A program made the position numbers and the translations under genes. A stretch of 64,000 bases of DNA from Escarpia spicata (Eukaryota > Annelida > Polychaeta > Sabellida > Siboglinidae). This document shows positions 1 to 12,823 of the stretch, in pieces. The DNA is taken from NCBI GenBank assembly GCA_963995525.1, contig OZ023205.1, positions 59,764,109-59,828,108 of the forward strand, written 5' to 3'. The stretch's first letter is position 1. Each line of letters begins with the position of its first letter. Under the pieces are notes generated by a model that had not been told where the DNA came from, ran no database searches, and was given only the letters and a program-made list of their open reading frames with translations.

Positions 1-485
1 GTTTACTGGCTACAAGCAGATGCGATCCACTCCTGGCTGTGATTCTGCAACACGGGAGAACCTCAACAACTTGTATGCTCGCTTCGACCGCCAGAATTTG
101 ACGTCTGTCTCGGTTAGCCCACCCGAGCCTACTATGCCACTCCTTCCTCCCTTTACCGTGCAGGAGCTCGAGGTGAGGAAGCTCTTCAAGCAGCAGATCC
201 ACTGATGACGCTGTTGCATTGGCCCTTCACTTCGTCTTGCAGCACCTGTAGTCTGCGAACATGTGCACGCATCCTGTTCGTAGATTACAGTTCCGCGTTC
301 AATACGATCGTTCCGCAGAAACTCTTCGACAAGCTGCGTCTGCTGTCGGTAGAAGTCTCCATGTGTCACTGGATCCTTGACTTTCTTCTGCTCCGTCCTC
401 AAGTCGTCAAAATGAATGACATCGTCTTGAACACTATCGTCTTGAACACCGGAACTCCCCAGGATTGCTCTTCACGACTGTAAAT
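1..485 (+). mobile_element. L2/CR1-group LINE fragment, internally deleted
   Basis: Pieces of a reverse-transcriptase ORF are readable on the plus strand. At 20-205 there is the region before the RT (LNNLYARFDRQN, then FTVQELEVRKLF). At about 265-470 there is the RT block ILFVDYSSAFNTIVPQKL followed by a WILDFLL and GTPQDC segment. This block order is typical of the L2/CR1 group. The conserved segment between the two blocks is missing, and stops follow at 481, so the copy is dead. It is cut by the window edge, so its 5' extent is unknown. Confidence 0.75.
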
Positions 486-2211
486 CGACGACATCATCCA
501 CATCGGCTAATAGAACTTGACGTTCAGCCGGATCTGCAAGTACATAGTACAGACTGGGTATTAGAACATTACGTTGATTGAGAACATTACGGCTAAGCGA
601 ATGTGTCGTCAGCTAATCTAACCATAATTGCTTTATAATTAATTTTATATGAACCATCTCCCGGGGAGGTCATTATAAATGGCGATAAATGTTCGACATA
701 TTACGCTGAAAATAACATCTGGCGCCGGAGGCTCATCTACTCATAGGTGTACCTTGTCACATTGTGCCTCGTTCACAGTGACGTGTGCAGCCACCTCAAT
801 CAGGATGGCTCTATCGCCGGGCTTGAGCGCGTTCTCCCATTCGACCGCTCGTCCAACCACGAAGAACCAAGTCCAAGTTGACGTCATCAGTTCTCTCTGT
901 TGCCCCTGCGCAGTCGGACACGGCAGAGTGATTAGTGTATCTTAGCTAACCATTATGTAGTGTATCATATAGGATTTCTGCAGACGGTTTTCCACAGAAC
1001 AATCCGTACTGCTGATTTCTACAGGAATGTAAAGGCTTATATAACTGTAGATGCACACGTAAGTCTATTTCAATACAAAATATGTTAACTCGGTTTTTGT
1101 ATGCTTAAAACAGTCATTTCAATAAGAACGTGTTGCGCATAGATAGTCTACGTGAAAGCTGTTAAGCAATTTATTTTATCATTATTTAAGTTCGCATGTC
1201 GGAAATATATTTATGTTTGAAAGTATCTGGAGGCAACCAATCATTAACTGGCAATTCGTTCTTGAAATATGGGGTCACAATCGTCGTGTGACAAAGTATC
1301 TACGTCCGACTAACATATACAAAAACTGAGAGTGTAGTGCAGCACAGAATTAATATCGCACTCCATAATACTCATGTACCTATTAAACATAAATTTATAA
1401 CTCTTAATAGGCCTAGACCATTCATGTCAAGACGACGGGCTAAGTAAGCCTAAATGCAAAACCTGCTGTTACTGTGCAGGAACATAAGCCTATTATTGGT
1501 AAGCCCAACATATAGGGCCTACTGATGAACAATAATGGTAAGTGTGTATCTTTTGTAATTGGTCTTTGGACGTGAGCTGGAGCATTGGAATTGGCGCATT
1601 CTGAGCTTGACGTATGCGTCAATGAGGCCAACCGTGATGACGTCATCGTATGACGTTGGTTGTTTATTTATACCTGACAACCAGATGGACGTGGGCCCAC
1701 TACTTCGAATTATATGAGCGTGGTTCGTATCGCTCAGTTCAGCCGACGAGACGACTTTAAGATGCGGACGACACTACGACGGAACAACAGGAAGGATTAT
1801 TCGGCATTTTGTAAATGACACCACCTCCTGGTTCTCAATATTTGGTTTGTTATTTGATGGTTGCCAAGTTACTTGCATGTTCCTTCCTTGTCAAATGCTT
1901 TATCAACTGTCAACAATTTTCAAAATTTTGATTCCGGGAAAGAAACTGACATTGTCATGTTGGCATATTGTTTGTTTCACATAAGTACCAGTTTTCATAA
2001 TTTTCGCAGTCAAATGAGGAGCATACAACAGAAACAGATGGATTTATTTTGGGGACGATAATGGAGGCTATTTTCAACCAAATTTTCGCTGTATGGTCTG
2101 GCGGAAATGGTTTGCAACAATTTGGCGTAGCAAAAACAATTGCTTAATTAGTACTACATAGCATCCGAGATACTAAGGACTTAATTAAAAAATTGTATTG
2201 TCCGAACGTAC
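486..2211. other. no recognised gene
   Basis: I see no coding exon, RNA gene or clear repeat here. The stretch should contain either the next intron of the minus-strand gene whose third exon ends at 2212, or that gene's later exons in a form too short or divergent to recognise. Confidence 0.4.
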
Positions 2212-2384
2212 CAAATATAACAACTGTTTCGCTAGTGGTTTGTTTGCAATGACGACACATCCATCAGTATTGCCATCGATGATATCCAATATGGCGCTGA
2301 TGTCACGTGACACCAGCCAGTAAGACGCCGTGATGCTGTTGTTCAATTTGTCAGTAATTGCCTCTTGGAAGCGGGAAAACTTGG
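2212..2384 (-). CDS. partial receptor-like gene, exon 3
   Basis: The acceptor is TTACAG| at 2385 and the donor TTG|GTACGT at 2211 (phase 0). Translation runs AKFSRFQEAITDKLNNSI, then TASYWLVSRDISAILDI, then CVVIANKPLAKQLLYL. The helix-strand alternation matches the exon 2 pattern. Confidence 0.55.
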
Positions 2385-5300
2385 CTGTAATAAATATTAC
2401 AATATATAACATAGAAATATACAGAGTAAAAACCAAAAACGTTTCTTGAGAGGTAAATATACTAATTATAAAAATATACTTTTATTTTTTAATACGCACC
2501 CTTAGTCTCCGCTCATTCCAAGTCGTGTTATTTCTCTCCGTTAGGCCTACATTTGTTATATTACTTCCATTACCATTTTTATGTTACCTTTTTTCCTCCA
2601 ACTTTATTTAAGAACACTTTTCAGAATGTTGATTTTAACCCAATGTTACTTCGTAACCCTTTCTGTATATATTAGTACAGGGTTCATCTTACGCCACGCA
2701 TTTCTGTATATTCCACGTACATGCGACATGTGTATAAAATGATGAACGGTTACAAGGAGAATGGAAAGAAGCAAACATTATACCGTTATTTTAAAAAAGG
2801 TTCGAGAAACAAGTCAGAGAACTACAGACCAGTGAGTTTAACATCGGTGATTTGCAAATTATTAGAAAGACTAATTAAAGATCGCATGGTGGATTTTCTT
2901 GTTAAGCATAACTTGATAAACTCATCTCAACATGGGTTTCTAAAAGCGAGGTCATGCTTAACAAATATATTACGTTTTTATAAGATATCACTAAGTGGGT
3001 AGATGATGGATCACCAGTAGATATCGTCTACTTAGATTTTCAGAAAGCTTTCGACAAAGTGCCACATCAAAGATTACTGCTTAAACTAAAGGCCCATGGC
3101 ATAGGAAATGGTTTAATTAACTGGACATAAAAATTAAAATAGCTGATTAACAGAAGACAATGGGTAGTAGTTAATGGGGAGGCTTCAAACTGGAAATCAG
3201 GGTACCACAGGGATCAGTACTGGGACCTATATTATTCTTAATATATATCAACGATTTGGACTATGATATAACAAGTAAGGTGTTGAAATATGCGGATGAT
3301 ACAAAAATGTTTAGAAGGATTAAACGTGATGGGGATAGACAGCATTTACAAGATGATCTTGATAGGTTGATCAAATAGTTTGAAAAATGGCAAATGTTGT
3401 TCAATTTTAGGAAATGTAAATGCATTAATTAGACGAAATGTAGCGTATAAGGAAACAGAACTAATAATACCGTTGTACAGGCCTCATTTAGAATAGTGTA
3501 TACAAGCGTGGAGACCATATCACAAGAAGGACATAGATATGCTAGAAAGAGTGCAGAGGAGAGCGACTCAAATGATATCAAAACTTAGGGATCTTAGTTA
3601 CGAAATACGCCTAATAGAATGTGGTTTAACAACACTAGAGACCAGGAGATTGAGAGGAGATCAGATAGAAGTGTTTAAAATATTGAATGGTTATGAAAAT
3701 ATTGATAGAAGTAAGAAAGATAGAAGGACTAGAGGACATGAAGTTACATTAGTAAAGGAACAGTGTAAATTAGATATAAGAAAGTTCTCATTTTCACAAA
3801 GGCCTTTAAATGAATGGAACAGATTACCTGCTGATTGTGTGGGTGTTAGTAGTGTGAATATGTTTAAAAATCAAATCGACACATACCTCAGAAGGATACA
3901 CGTATATAAAAAGGGTTGGACTCTCGATAAGCCAAAAGGCTTTCTTGTTCACTTGCCACGTATAGTTAATTCTCTAGGTGACAATCTTGTTAAAGGAGGG
4001 GTACCCTATTAATTTATAACGCACATCTCTGCCAAGCTATACAATGCTAGCGTTAACGTTGTATACGCTTCGGTGCCCTGTTTGTCCTTGTCAGAATGCT
4101 TTAACTGGGCATATTAAGAAACGCAAACGACGATCGAAGGGGTAATAATATTGCACAATGCACATACATATCACTATATATCCCAACACATGGTAACCCC
4201 TTTAAAGGAATTAACCAGCTTACCTGTGTAAATAACGACAAGATGTTTGACGTTCTGCGTTCGAGAGATGTCTACTATAGCCTGAGCGACGTCGGTTGGA
4301 TGTCTCTCGTAGGTCGTGTTAGTCGATATATTTGGAAAGAGTCCACTGTCGATCTTACAACTTCCATCAAACGATGTCAGGGTGTGGTTTGCAGCGAGAA
4401 CAACTTGAGGATAAAGTAAATACTGCTTTAATCTCGCTTTAATAAGAAGGTTCAGCAATTTTACTTTTGGTTGCGATTCATATTGAATAAATGTTTCCAT
4501 CATGGTGATATTTTAGCAACCACATGTAATATGAATTATAACATTTCGTTAATTAATTTTTTCAACAAACGGCAATGGTTCATCGGTTCAGTACAACTAT
4601 TGTTGTTTTACACGAGGTTGTAGGGGAGACCGGTGTTGGTTGTCACATGGGTTGGTTGTCACAAAGCCTCTAGAGTTTCCCATAGATGGTGAGAGCATTC
4701 AGGATTGTCACTGTAGTGACCGTTTAGTAGACATGAACCGCTATTTGTATGTTTTTTGTTCCGCGACTCAGTATTGACGCGATGGCGACATGGTTTTGCT
4801 TTTGTCACGTCATTAGTAAAACCTTGCTATGTTACTATTGGTGATGTAGCACCGAGTAGTATTTAGTTTTGATTGAAGAGATTTCCATGTCGAATTGGAC
4901 CGATTGTGACCTCTCACATGTATTACAGCAAACCCATTTACACAATTCGTGTCATTTCAAGAATAATATGTTATGCCAAATTGTGATGGAGGGGCAGGTT
5001 GTCACAAAATAGTTGGGGTTGGTCGCTCACGTATGAGAAGTCGTTGTCAAATTCGAACTTTGGAAAATCCTTTCGATCAATGTCATACTTTGGGCATCTA
5101 TCGAACACACACCAAAGTATGTCATGAAGAAATGGACCGTAGTTTCAACAAATACATTTCATGTAACATCTAATTAAGAAAACTAGTAATTATTCTTATC
5201 GTGAAACGTTTGATATTACGGTTTTTAGCCACTTGCAATTTTTCACGAACACATTACTTTATTTTCCATAATCGAAGTCCCAACATTTTGTGACAACCAA

Positions 5301-5888
5301 CCCTACTGTGTGTGACAACCAACCCGGGCATGGGGCAGGTTGTCGCACGACAGACCCTTTTTTAAATCACCAAAATATAATACTTGTAATAAGGCTACGT
5401 CGACATTATTAACACCCATACGTGCATTATAGGCTAAAGTTAATCTTAGCACAACAAAACTTGGGGAACTGTTATTACAAAGGAGAAAAAAACAAAAAAG
5501 TGTGACAACCATCCCCTGTCTCCCCTAGTATTACAAGTAACTTTTAGTGAATTCCTACTTTTTTGTTTTTGTCTTGACGTTAAATTACAATTGTCAATTA
5601 CATGACATCATAAAGCTCAATTACAACTAAAATATTTAATATCACTTAAATAACTACAGCTAGTACATTATAATTGTAATTCTTTACAAATAATAGGCCA
5701 TATACACATATCAGAACCCAACCCTGGCGCAGATGCGGCCAGCTAAGAGTCGCTTTTTGATGGATACATATCTAACCCATTCAGCTATGTGAATAATGCG
5801 AAAATATATTCAAGCAAGAAGAATTCCTACCTGAAGCGATAGCCAGCACGCTGACCAGTAGCATATCCACTCTATGACCGCGCGTCAT
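2212..5888 (-). CDS. partial gene: signal-peptide protein with a possible ligand-binding ectodomain (exons 1-3)
   Basis: Three minus-strand exons (5831-5888, 4224-4403, 2212-2384) join in phase to 137 codons with no stop. Exon 1 starts MTRGHRVDMLLVSVLAIAS and exon 2 continues VVLAANHTLTSFDG, so a hydrophobic signal peptide spans the intron with a plausible cleavage at VVLA-A. After it comes ERHPTDVAQAIVDISRTQN, then KHLVVIYT, then (exon 3) AKFSRFQEAITDKL and CVVIANKPLAKQLLYL. An alpha helix followed by a buried beta strand ending in VIYT, repeated as VVIANKP, is the pattern of type I periplasmic-binding-protein domains (ANF-receptor / ionotropic glutamate receptor amino-terminal domains). That family call is inference; the splice phases and signal peptide are read directly. 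Four N-linked sequons (NHT, NIS, NTT, NNS) fit an extracellular protein. The gene continues left of 2212, past or beyond the window edge. Intron 1 holds a DNA transposon and intron 2 a CR1 LINE. Confidence 0.55.
2700..4015 (+). mobile_element. CR1/Jockey-group LINE, decayed
   Basis: RT blocks are readable in order on the plus strand in more than one frame: IIPLFKKGSR-like start, NYRPVSLTSVICKLLERL, SQHGFLKARSCLTNI, DIVYLDFQKAFDKVPHQ, VPQGSVLGPILFLIYINDL, KYADDTKMFRR. A C-terminal open stretch at 3539-4012 has LERVQRRATQMI and WNRLPADCV, both usual at the end of CR1 ORF2. In-frame stops at about 3001 and 3127 and frameshifts kill it, although the YADD catalytic box is intact. It lies in intron 2 of the minus-strand receptor-like gene. 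Confidence 0.9.
4224..4403 (-). CDS. partial receptor-like gene, exon 2
   Basis: The acceptor is TTTATCCTCAAG| at 4404 (phase 1) and the donor is ACAG|GTAAGC at 4223. Sixty codons join cleanly to exons 1 and 3. It contains one pair of cysteine-flanking loops (DGSCKIDSG) and the strand HLVVIYT. An upstream in-frame ATG at 4503 exists, but using it would lose the signal peptide. Confidence 0.55.
4621..5527. mobile_element. TA-flanked non-autonomous DNA transposon with terminal inverted repeats
   Basis: The left end reads TAGGGGAGACCGGTGTTGG then TTGTCACA; the right end, read inward on the other strand, is TAGGGGAGACAGGGGATGG then TTGTCACA. The 27-bp termini differ at only three positions, with TA on both outer sides. 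The motif GGTTGTCACA recurs inside in both orientations (about 4652, 4996, 5290, 5310, 5330), as subterminal transposase-binding repeats often do. No transposase is readable in the 0.9-kb interior; short ORFs (4973-5173, 5303-5512) look incidental. A Tc1/mariner-type TA target is suggested but the superfamily is not proven. It sits in intron 1 of the receptor-like gene. Confidence 0.8.
5831..5888 (-). CDS. partial receptor-like gene, exon 1 (signal peptide start)
   Basis: ATG at 5888-5886 opens MTRGHRVDMLLVSVLAIAS; an in-frame ATG follows at 5864. The exon ends TCAG|GTAGGA, in phase 1. The ORF stays open upstream, but the region before the ATG has no recognisable coding character. MLLVSVLAIAS is the hydrophobic core of a signal peptide. 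Confidence 0.55.
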
Positions 5889-6303
5889 CGTCTGGTCGTC
5901 TCTGCTGATGGTCTGCGAAGGCCGAGTGAACCGTTGGTCCGACGGCCGGCGTAGTGCACTGCATGCTATAGGTGGTTCTCTCCACACTCGCTGTAGCAGT
6001 GCATGACGTGTCAGCTACGGACCACAAGTACTCTTTTGTCATACCTGTTTCGTTTTCATCGACTGTCTTAGCGGTGAATTAGCGGCAGAATGTACGAATA
6101 TTCTCATTGGGAGAACGAAAATGTGATGTTTTGTGATGATTTTGTTGTTTCAAGCAACTATTTAACAACAGTAATTAGCACGGCCATAAAACCCGAGTAT
6201 ACTACGCCATATCTATATGAAACTATTATATCGCGTTGAGCGTTGACGTACCAAATAACACATTTAAAGGAACGTGTTTGCGCGCGCGCGCGTGCGTACG
6301 TGT
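5889..6303. promoter_or_regulatory. putative upstream region of the receptor-like gene
   Basis: This is the 415 bp between the start codon of the minus-strand gene and the polypurine tract. I see no TATA box or other decisive motif; it is called upstream only from position. A short alternating (GC)n run lies at about 6280-6292 next to the repeat tract. Confidence 0.25.
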
Positions 6304-6857
<554 letters not shown>

Positions 6858-6961
6858 TGTTTATCGGTTGTAATGATCTTATTTCCAGTTTTCATGTGGC
6901 TGTTACTGGCACTTTGTACAGCAGCATCACTCAGCTCCGTCGACTGTCTAGGCACACGTGA

Positions 6962-7614
6962 CTAGTACTGTCTACCAATGTTTCCATCCCAGGTACCTTG
7001 GGGGATTAAGAGACGGTCTTGTCAGGTTTACCCAAAAAAATTGAAATTACATGCTTTCATACTTAGTTATTTTATTTGAACCCAACAAAAGTATAATTAT
7101 TTTAAATTATTTGAAGAAGCATAATCTAAAATAGAAACATGAGTACATATGTAAAATCTTAACTAATAATCGGTACGAAAATGAACAATATATAGCTCAG
7201 TAAAAAAAAACGGTAGTTCCAGTTGGTCTGTCCTAGCTTGCTCTTCCACGCACTGACTGCTACAATATATTGGTATTGGATTCAAACAAAACTTAGACTC
7301 CACAAGAAGAACCAAACTTCAGACGAGATCGATGCATGAGTTAATTAAATCACACGATAGCGTCACTTCATTCATCTCGAAGAAGATTTATGCACAGAGT
7401 ATGTCAGCGAGTTACTCGTGTATCTACTATGGAAGGTACTACAAGCGGGCTCGGAGATGACGTCACACAATTCCCGTTCTGCCTTCCTCTCCACTGCAAA
7501 CTACTGTTGTGAAAAGACGAAGCGATCGTGAATCTCTGACAACCTACTGAACTCAGTGAGGCAATCGGATCGTTTTTATCGTGAAATCGTGTTATGCAGT
7601 GTAATATATTATGT
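6962..7614. other. no recognised gene
   Basis: AT-rich sequence with no coding exon, RNA gene or repeat that I can support. Confidence 0.4.
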
Positions 7615-8068
7615 TATACTGACAGGCCCGTAGCCAGCTTTTCACAACAGAGGGTTCACTTTTTCCCAATATACAGACTCCGGGATACGCTACCCGCTCG
7701 TGTGGGGTTATATTTTTCACAATGCAGAGGGCGCCCCATGTTCACGTGGGAGTTCACCCCAACAATGCAGAGGGTCGCGTTTCTAGCTGATAGGACAATA
7801 AAGTGAGGCGTGAGGTTCGTAGACCTGTGGTTTCATCTTATATTCAAACACCACATTAGCATCACCAGCAGGCCATTAGCGAGGCTGTTTCGGGGGTGGG
7901 GGAGTGGGATTCGTGTATGTGGTCTGTGGAAATTAGTCCCATTTTTGTGCTGATTAAGCATAATTGATACCCAATTTTATTCATAAAAGCCAACAGGAAA
8001 TGATATTATATTTTTAACACAACTTAATTATTATTTACTAGAAACACTTCAGCATATGTACAGTTTTG

Positions 8069-8069
<1 letters not shown>

Positions 8070-8140
<71 letters not shown>
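8070..8140. repeat. (CA)n microsatellite
   Basis: About 35 uninterrupted CA dinucleotides, inside the hAT-like element. Confidence 0.98.
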
Positions 8141-8141
<1 letters not shown>

Positions 8142-9154
8142 TAAATTCGATTCACTTTGAAGAATTCCGCCGCGGGCGGTCGAAACGTCGAAGTGAGTCG
8201 AATTTATATAGTTGTGAATTAAGAAATGTGCTTAATATACTTAGTGTTACAATTTGGTGACATTAATAAATTACACATGTAACTGGTCTGCACAGCAAAA
8301 TGTCCACATTTTATCAATAACAATAACATAAGTAAGTAATTTAATAAACCTTTATAAAATGCGTACCATTTTTTGAAGATTAGAAAATATTTCCTCTTGG
8401 GGAATTTTAATTAAATTATAGGTATTATCGTTATTTGCATTTGGCAGCTAACAAAAAAAAATGAACGTAATAATTTAGAGTAAAGCTTCTTCACACTTTC
8501 TTGCCGAGAATAGCCCCCCTTTCTGATATATATAACTATGCAACCAGCAACAATTGGATTTCGGCAACCACAACTAATGCACGGTTTTTTTACCAGCGCG
8601 CGCATTTTTAAAATAGGTGGCTTTAAACTGTATTTGTTATTGTCCAAATAAAATTGATTTGTGTCAAGCTGGATGAATTTCTCTACAGGTTTGTCGCATG
8701 TACGAAATGCACTCGTTACACATCTTAATGTGTTGATTGCTGAGAATAGCCCTTCGATACTCGGTAGTTAACTGAGAACCATTGTCATTGTGCAGTGAAA
8801 TATTGATAACAAATTGAGTCACTCACATAAATCCTTTGGTATATCTCTGTTTTGTGTGCACCAGTCACCTCTGACTGACTACAATTTGGAGTCATGTACC
8901 TTTAGAGTAAAGTTGGCTTCTTGTGCATTTGTTATCCATTTAACATCTGTATCAATCAGGCTGCCCTGGCATGCTCGGTAAAGTTTGAACAACATCCAAC
9001 AGGTTTTAGAAGGGGGTTCACGCTTTTGAGAAACAGGGAATAATCTTAACATAAACAATTAGGGGTTCATATCTTAAAGATTAAATTTGAGGGGAGCTTT
9101 CACATTTTAGAGAAAGGGGGTTCAGAAAAAGGGGGTTCATGTGAACCCCGTGAA

Positions 9155-9175
9155 CCCCCCCCCCCCCCCCCCCCC
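9155..9175. repeat. poly-C tract
   Basis: A 21-base C homopolymer, continuous with the GAACCCCC motifs at the right end of the hAT-like element. Confidence 0.95.
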
Positions 9176-9197
9176 TCGGCTATGGGCCGGATACTGT

Positions 9198-9940
9198 AAT
9201 ATTGGCACAGTGTCAGCCCATAATATGTTTTAACGAAACTGAAACAACTTTAGAATTCAAAGTTTACGAAAATCGCCGCTCTGTCACTCGAATCCGCAAA
9301 TAGCTACATAAGATAATTCCAGAAAAGCAGAACGGCGAAACCAAAACAGCAAAAACTGTTATCAAAACAACGAGACATAACTCAACACGGTTGGACAAAA
9401 TGGCGCCAAACAGAGGTTATTGGTCAAAGCGGCGAAAATACGCATCGTAGTCGTTGGATAGTACTTTCACGGTTATTGTTTTTGTTGGGACCGTTTTGAT
9501 GTGTTGCTGTTGTGACATGTCTTGGGGCCACTTCATCCCATATTATAATAATTAGCAAATATGCACGTCACCTGGTGGGATGCCTTGGTAGATGACATTC
9601 GTGATAGTAAGGTTGACCAAATGTTACAGAACACACAGCATTGTTGTAAAACACCATAAAGCAGCTATTCGTTGTTTGTTCAAAATGACGATGGTCGGAA
9701 AGAATGTGAAATTCTCGTCAATCGATAGGCCCCAATGGTGATGATGTAGAATTATCAAATAATATTCGTATTGATACGCTATTGAAAAGAGAGTAGACAT
9801 AAGCATTATTGTGTCAGCGTCAATTCGCCCGCGTGGTTCGTACGATTGTTAGTTTACGTTTTGCGTATTACATTACGTTTTGCATTCTAAACAACTAATT
9901 TACTCCGTTAGAGGTGACAATCTTGACATATTTATTTGGG
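9198..9940. other. no recognised gene
   Basis: No coding exon seen. A MAATGGCGCC-type motif (CAAAATGGCGCC, about 9397) resembles YY1/E2F-like promoter motifs, but nothing around it supports a promoter. Confidence 0.35.
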
Positions 9941-9954
9941 GTATTTTAGAACAT

Positions 9955-12556
9955 ACAGAACTGGATGAAGAAGTTAGGGATCGGAAAAATCAGAAGAAGA
10001 GAGGAATGTTTCACTGCTTTATAAAACAGTCATCTACTATACCATTCCACGGCTAACAACTGACAAACAGGAGTAGGCTTTTTCATCAACAAGAAATGGA
10101 AAGACAATATAGCGAGGGTTAACAGTATCAGCCCCAGAGTAGCAGAACTTGTTCTACACATAACAAAGCGCTGCAAACTGAAGATAGTACAAGTATATGC
10201 ACCAACAACATCATACTCAGACGAAGACACAAACAACTTCTACAACGACGTGGGTGACACTTAGAAAAGCCAACCCACTACACGATAGTGATGGGAGACT
10301 TTAATGCGCAAGTAAAGAAATGTGCAAACATTTCGGAAACGGAAACAGGCACATTTGGCCTAGGTGTGAGAAACGAAAGAGGCGACACCTTGGTAGAATT
10401 AATGGACAACATCAAGAAAGTACAAAATCATAAATACCATGTTCCAGAAGAAAGCAAGTAGGATATGGACACGGAAAAGCTCAAATGGAGAAACGAAGAA
10501 CGAAATAGACTACATCCTGACAAACAGGCCAAACATGGTCACTGACGTAACTGTCATCAATCAAATCAACATCGGAAGTGACCATGGAATGGTAATGGAA
10601 CAACATCAAACTGGACGTCAAGGCTGAAAGGAAGAAGTTAATAAACAAAAGACCACCAAGTGACGATACCACACAAATCAGAAGAAAAAAGATCGATTTC
10701 CAACTCGAACTGCTAATGAAAAACGACGAGAAATGATGGATAACGGCGACCATAAAAAACAAATAGGTTACGCAGAAATATGCAAGACCATCAAAAAGAA
10801 AGCGAAGGAGGACATCAGGAAGTACAAACAAGAGTTCATACGAGAAACACTTATGTCATCAAACAGCCTGAAGAAAATAAGAAGAACACAGGCATTAGGT
10901 CGAGACATACACATTACACTTCTAGACAAGCAGGGTAGAGAAATACAAGACCAAGATATGACCATGGAACGAATAGACGAATTCTACACCTAGCTATACG
11001 ACAGTGAACAGAGTACTATAATTCAGACCGACCCGAAAGAGGTACCAGAAATAACACCATGGGAGGTGGAACATGCGCTAAGAGATGTGAAGTATGGGAA
11101 GACATCAGGCAACGACCATTTAAACATTGAAACATCAGAAGCAGAAGAAAATACCATATCGAAGACACTGGCTAAGCTGTATACTAAATGCTTATCAGAA
11201 AGACGAATACCCACCGCATGGAAGAATACAAAGATTGTGATAATATTCAAGAAGGGAAATAGGAAAGACTTAAAGAACTGCGGACCGATATGTCTGTTAT
11301 CAAACATCTACAACTTACTCACAAAGATACTAATGAATAGGGTAGAGAAGACACTCGACGAAAACCAACCACGAGAATAAGCAGGATTCAGAAGCAGGTA
11401 CTCAACGACAGACCACATACACGTCGTAAACCAACCGAAAGAGAAATTCCGAGAATATAATATCTCGCTCTGCATCGCTTTTGTCGACTACGAGAAGGCT
11501 TTCGACTCGGTGCAAACTCAAGCATTACTGGACTCCCTTCAAAAACAGAGGGTAGAAGACGTGTACATCGAACTCCTGAAAGACATATACACCAACAGCT
11601 CAGTCACAGTCTATCTACACAAAACGAGCAACAAGATCAACATTAACAGAGGAGTATGACAGTGTGACACCGTATCGCCCAAGTTGTTTACGGCAACACT
11701 CGAAAGCATATTCCAAAGACTGACCTGGGAAAAAGAGGCTTGAGGGTCGCGGGGAATATCTCGGTCATCTTCGCTTCGCCGACAATGTACTCATATGCGC
11801 TACTACACCGCAATAACTACAAAACATGCTGCAGGAGCTAGCTGATGAAAGTGAAACAAAAGGTCTGACGATGAACATCTCGAAGACAAAACTGATGCTA
11901 CAAAATGACACACCAATATATATCAACACCACGCAGATAGAGAACGTTGAAAGCTACGTCTATCTGGGAACAGCGATACAGTATCGTAGACAAAATCCAA
12001 GACAAGGATATTCAAATAAGAATCACCGCCGGCTGGACAACATTCGCCAAACATCGCGACATCTTCAAGGGTAACTTTGGAACCTGCTTGAAGAGACAAG
12101 TCTCCAACTCATGTCTTCCACTCATGCGTACTTCCAGCGATGACATACGGCGCGGAAACTCGGGCATTCACCATCCAGGCAACGAACAAGCTAGCGGCCG
12201 CACAAACAAAGATGGAAAGAAGTATGTTAAACATCAAATATCGGGGAAAAAACTAACATCTGGGTAAGACAGAAGACAAAGGTCATGGACGTGACAGAAC
12301 AAATCAGAAGACAGAAGTGGACCCGGGCATGGCACGTCAGCAGACTACGAGATAACCGATAGACATCGCGTATCACAACCTAAAGACCTTACGAAGGAAA
12401 CGATCTAGAGGAAGACCGGCGAGACGGTGGAGAGACGAACTAGACGAGTATTGGAAGAGCACCATATGGCAGAGGATAGCGCAAGACAGGCAGACTTGGA
12501 AACGACACGCTGAGGCCTTCGCCCAACCATGGGACACTACGGCTGCACAATGATGA
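9955..12556 (+). mobile_element. RTE-clade LINE, nearly full length but inactivated
   Basis: Endonuclease and RT parts are readable in order. The endonuclease gives KLKIVQVYAPTTSY, VMGDFNAQVKK and a SDHGMVM box. The RT gives IPTAWKNTKIVIIFKKG, AGFRSRYSTTDHIHVVNQL, FVDYEKAFDSVQTQALL and the C-terminal RWRDELDEYW ... AEAFAQPWDTTA. The last RT aspartate box reads FADN rather than FADD. In-frame stops occur at about 10991, 11378 and 11657, with frameshifts. The copy ends in a short ATGATGATGATGG tail, the kind of microsatellite tail RTE elements carry. Reading proceeds on the plus strand. Confidence 0.9.
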
Positions 12557-12589
12557 TGATGATGGTCTAATGATATGAATTATTTCGTG

Positions 12590-12680
12590 TATACAGTTTA
12601 TTGGTTAAACGCTGGCGAAGCGTTTAAAGCGTCTGACTCTCAATCGATATATTCCGGGTTTGAATCCTCCGGCTACCTTT
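12590..12680 (+). repeat. possible tRNA-derived SINE head
   Basis: GGCGAAGCGTTTAAAGCG resembles a degenerate A box and GGGTTTGAATCC a B box (consensus GGTTCGANTCC), about 35 bp apart, with CTGACTCTCAATC between them as in an anticodon arm. The acceptor stem does not pair well, so I call it a decayed SINE rather than a tRNA. It starts about 35 bp after the RTE tail. Confidence 0.35.
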
Positions 12681-12823
12681 TTGAAATGTGGGCATATTCG
12701 TTCACTTCACGTTGCTTCAGCTCACTTCGCTGAACCTGGCAATATACAGTGGTTGACACGCGTGTGTACTAATAGTCTTCGTGCAATAATTGCAGCGCGG
12801 CTGAATTCTTCCAAAAAAAGTGT

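Larger units (their letters stand above)
7623..9189. mobile_element. putative hAT-like element with degraded ends
   Basis: The left end is CAGGCCCGTAGCCAG (7623) and the right end, read inward, is CCGGCCCATAGCCGAG (from about 9190). Flanking octamers TATACTGA and GATACTGT share six of eight bases, as an aged 8-bp target duplication would. The interior holds repeated GGGGGTTCA and CAGAGGG motifs near both ends, a (CA)n run and a poly-C tract; no transposase is readable. Ends and family are inferred from these terminal similarities. Confidence 0.5.

Noticed and set aside
12590..12680. True tRNA gene
   Set aside because: A- and B-box-like segments are present but stems pair poorly; better explained as a decayed SINE head.
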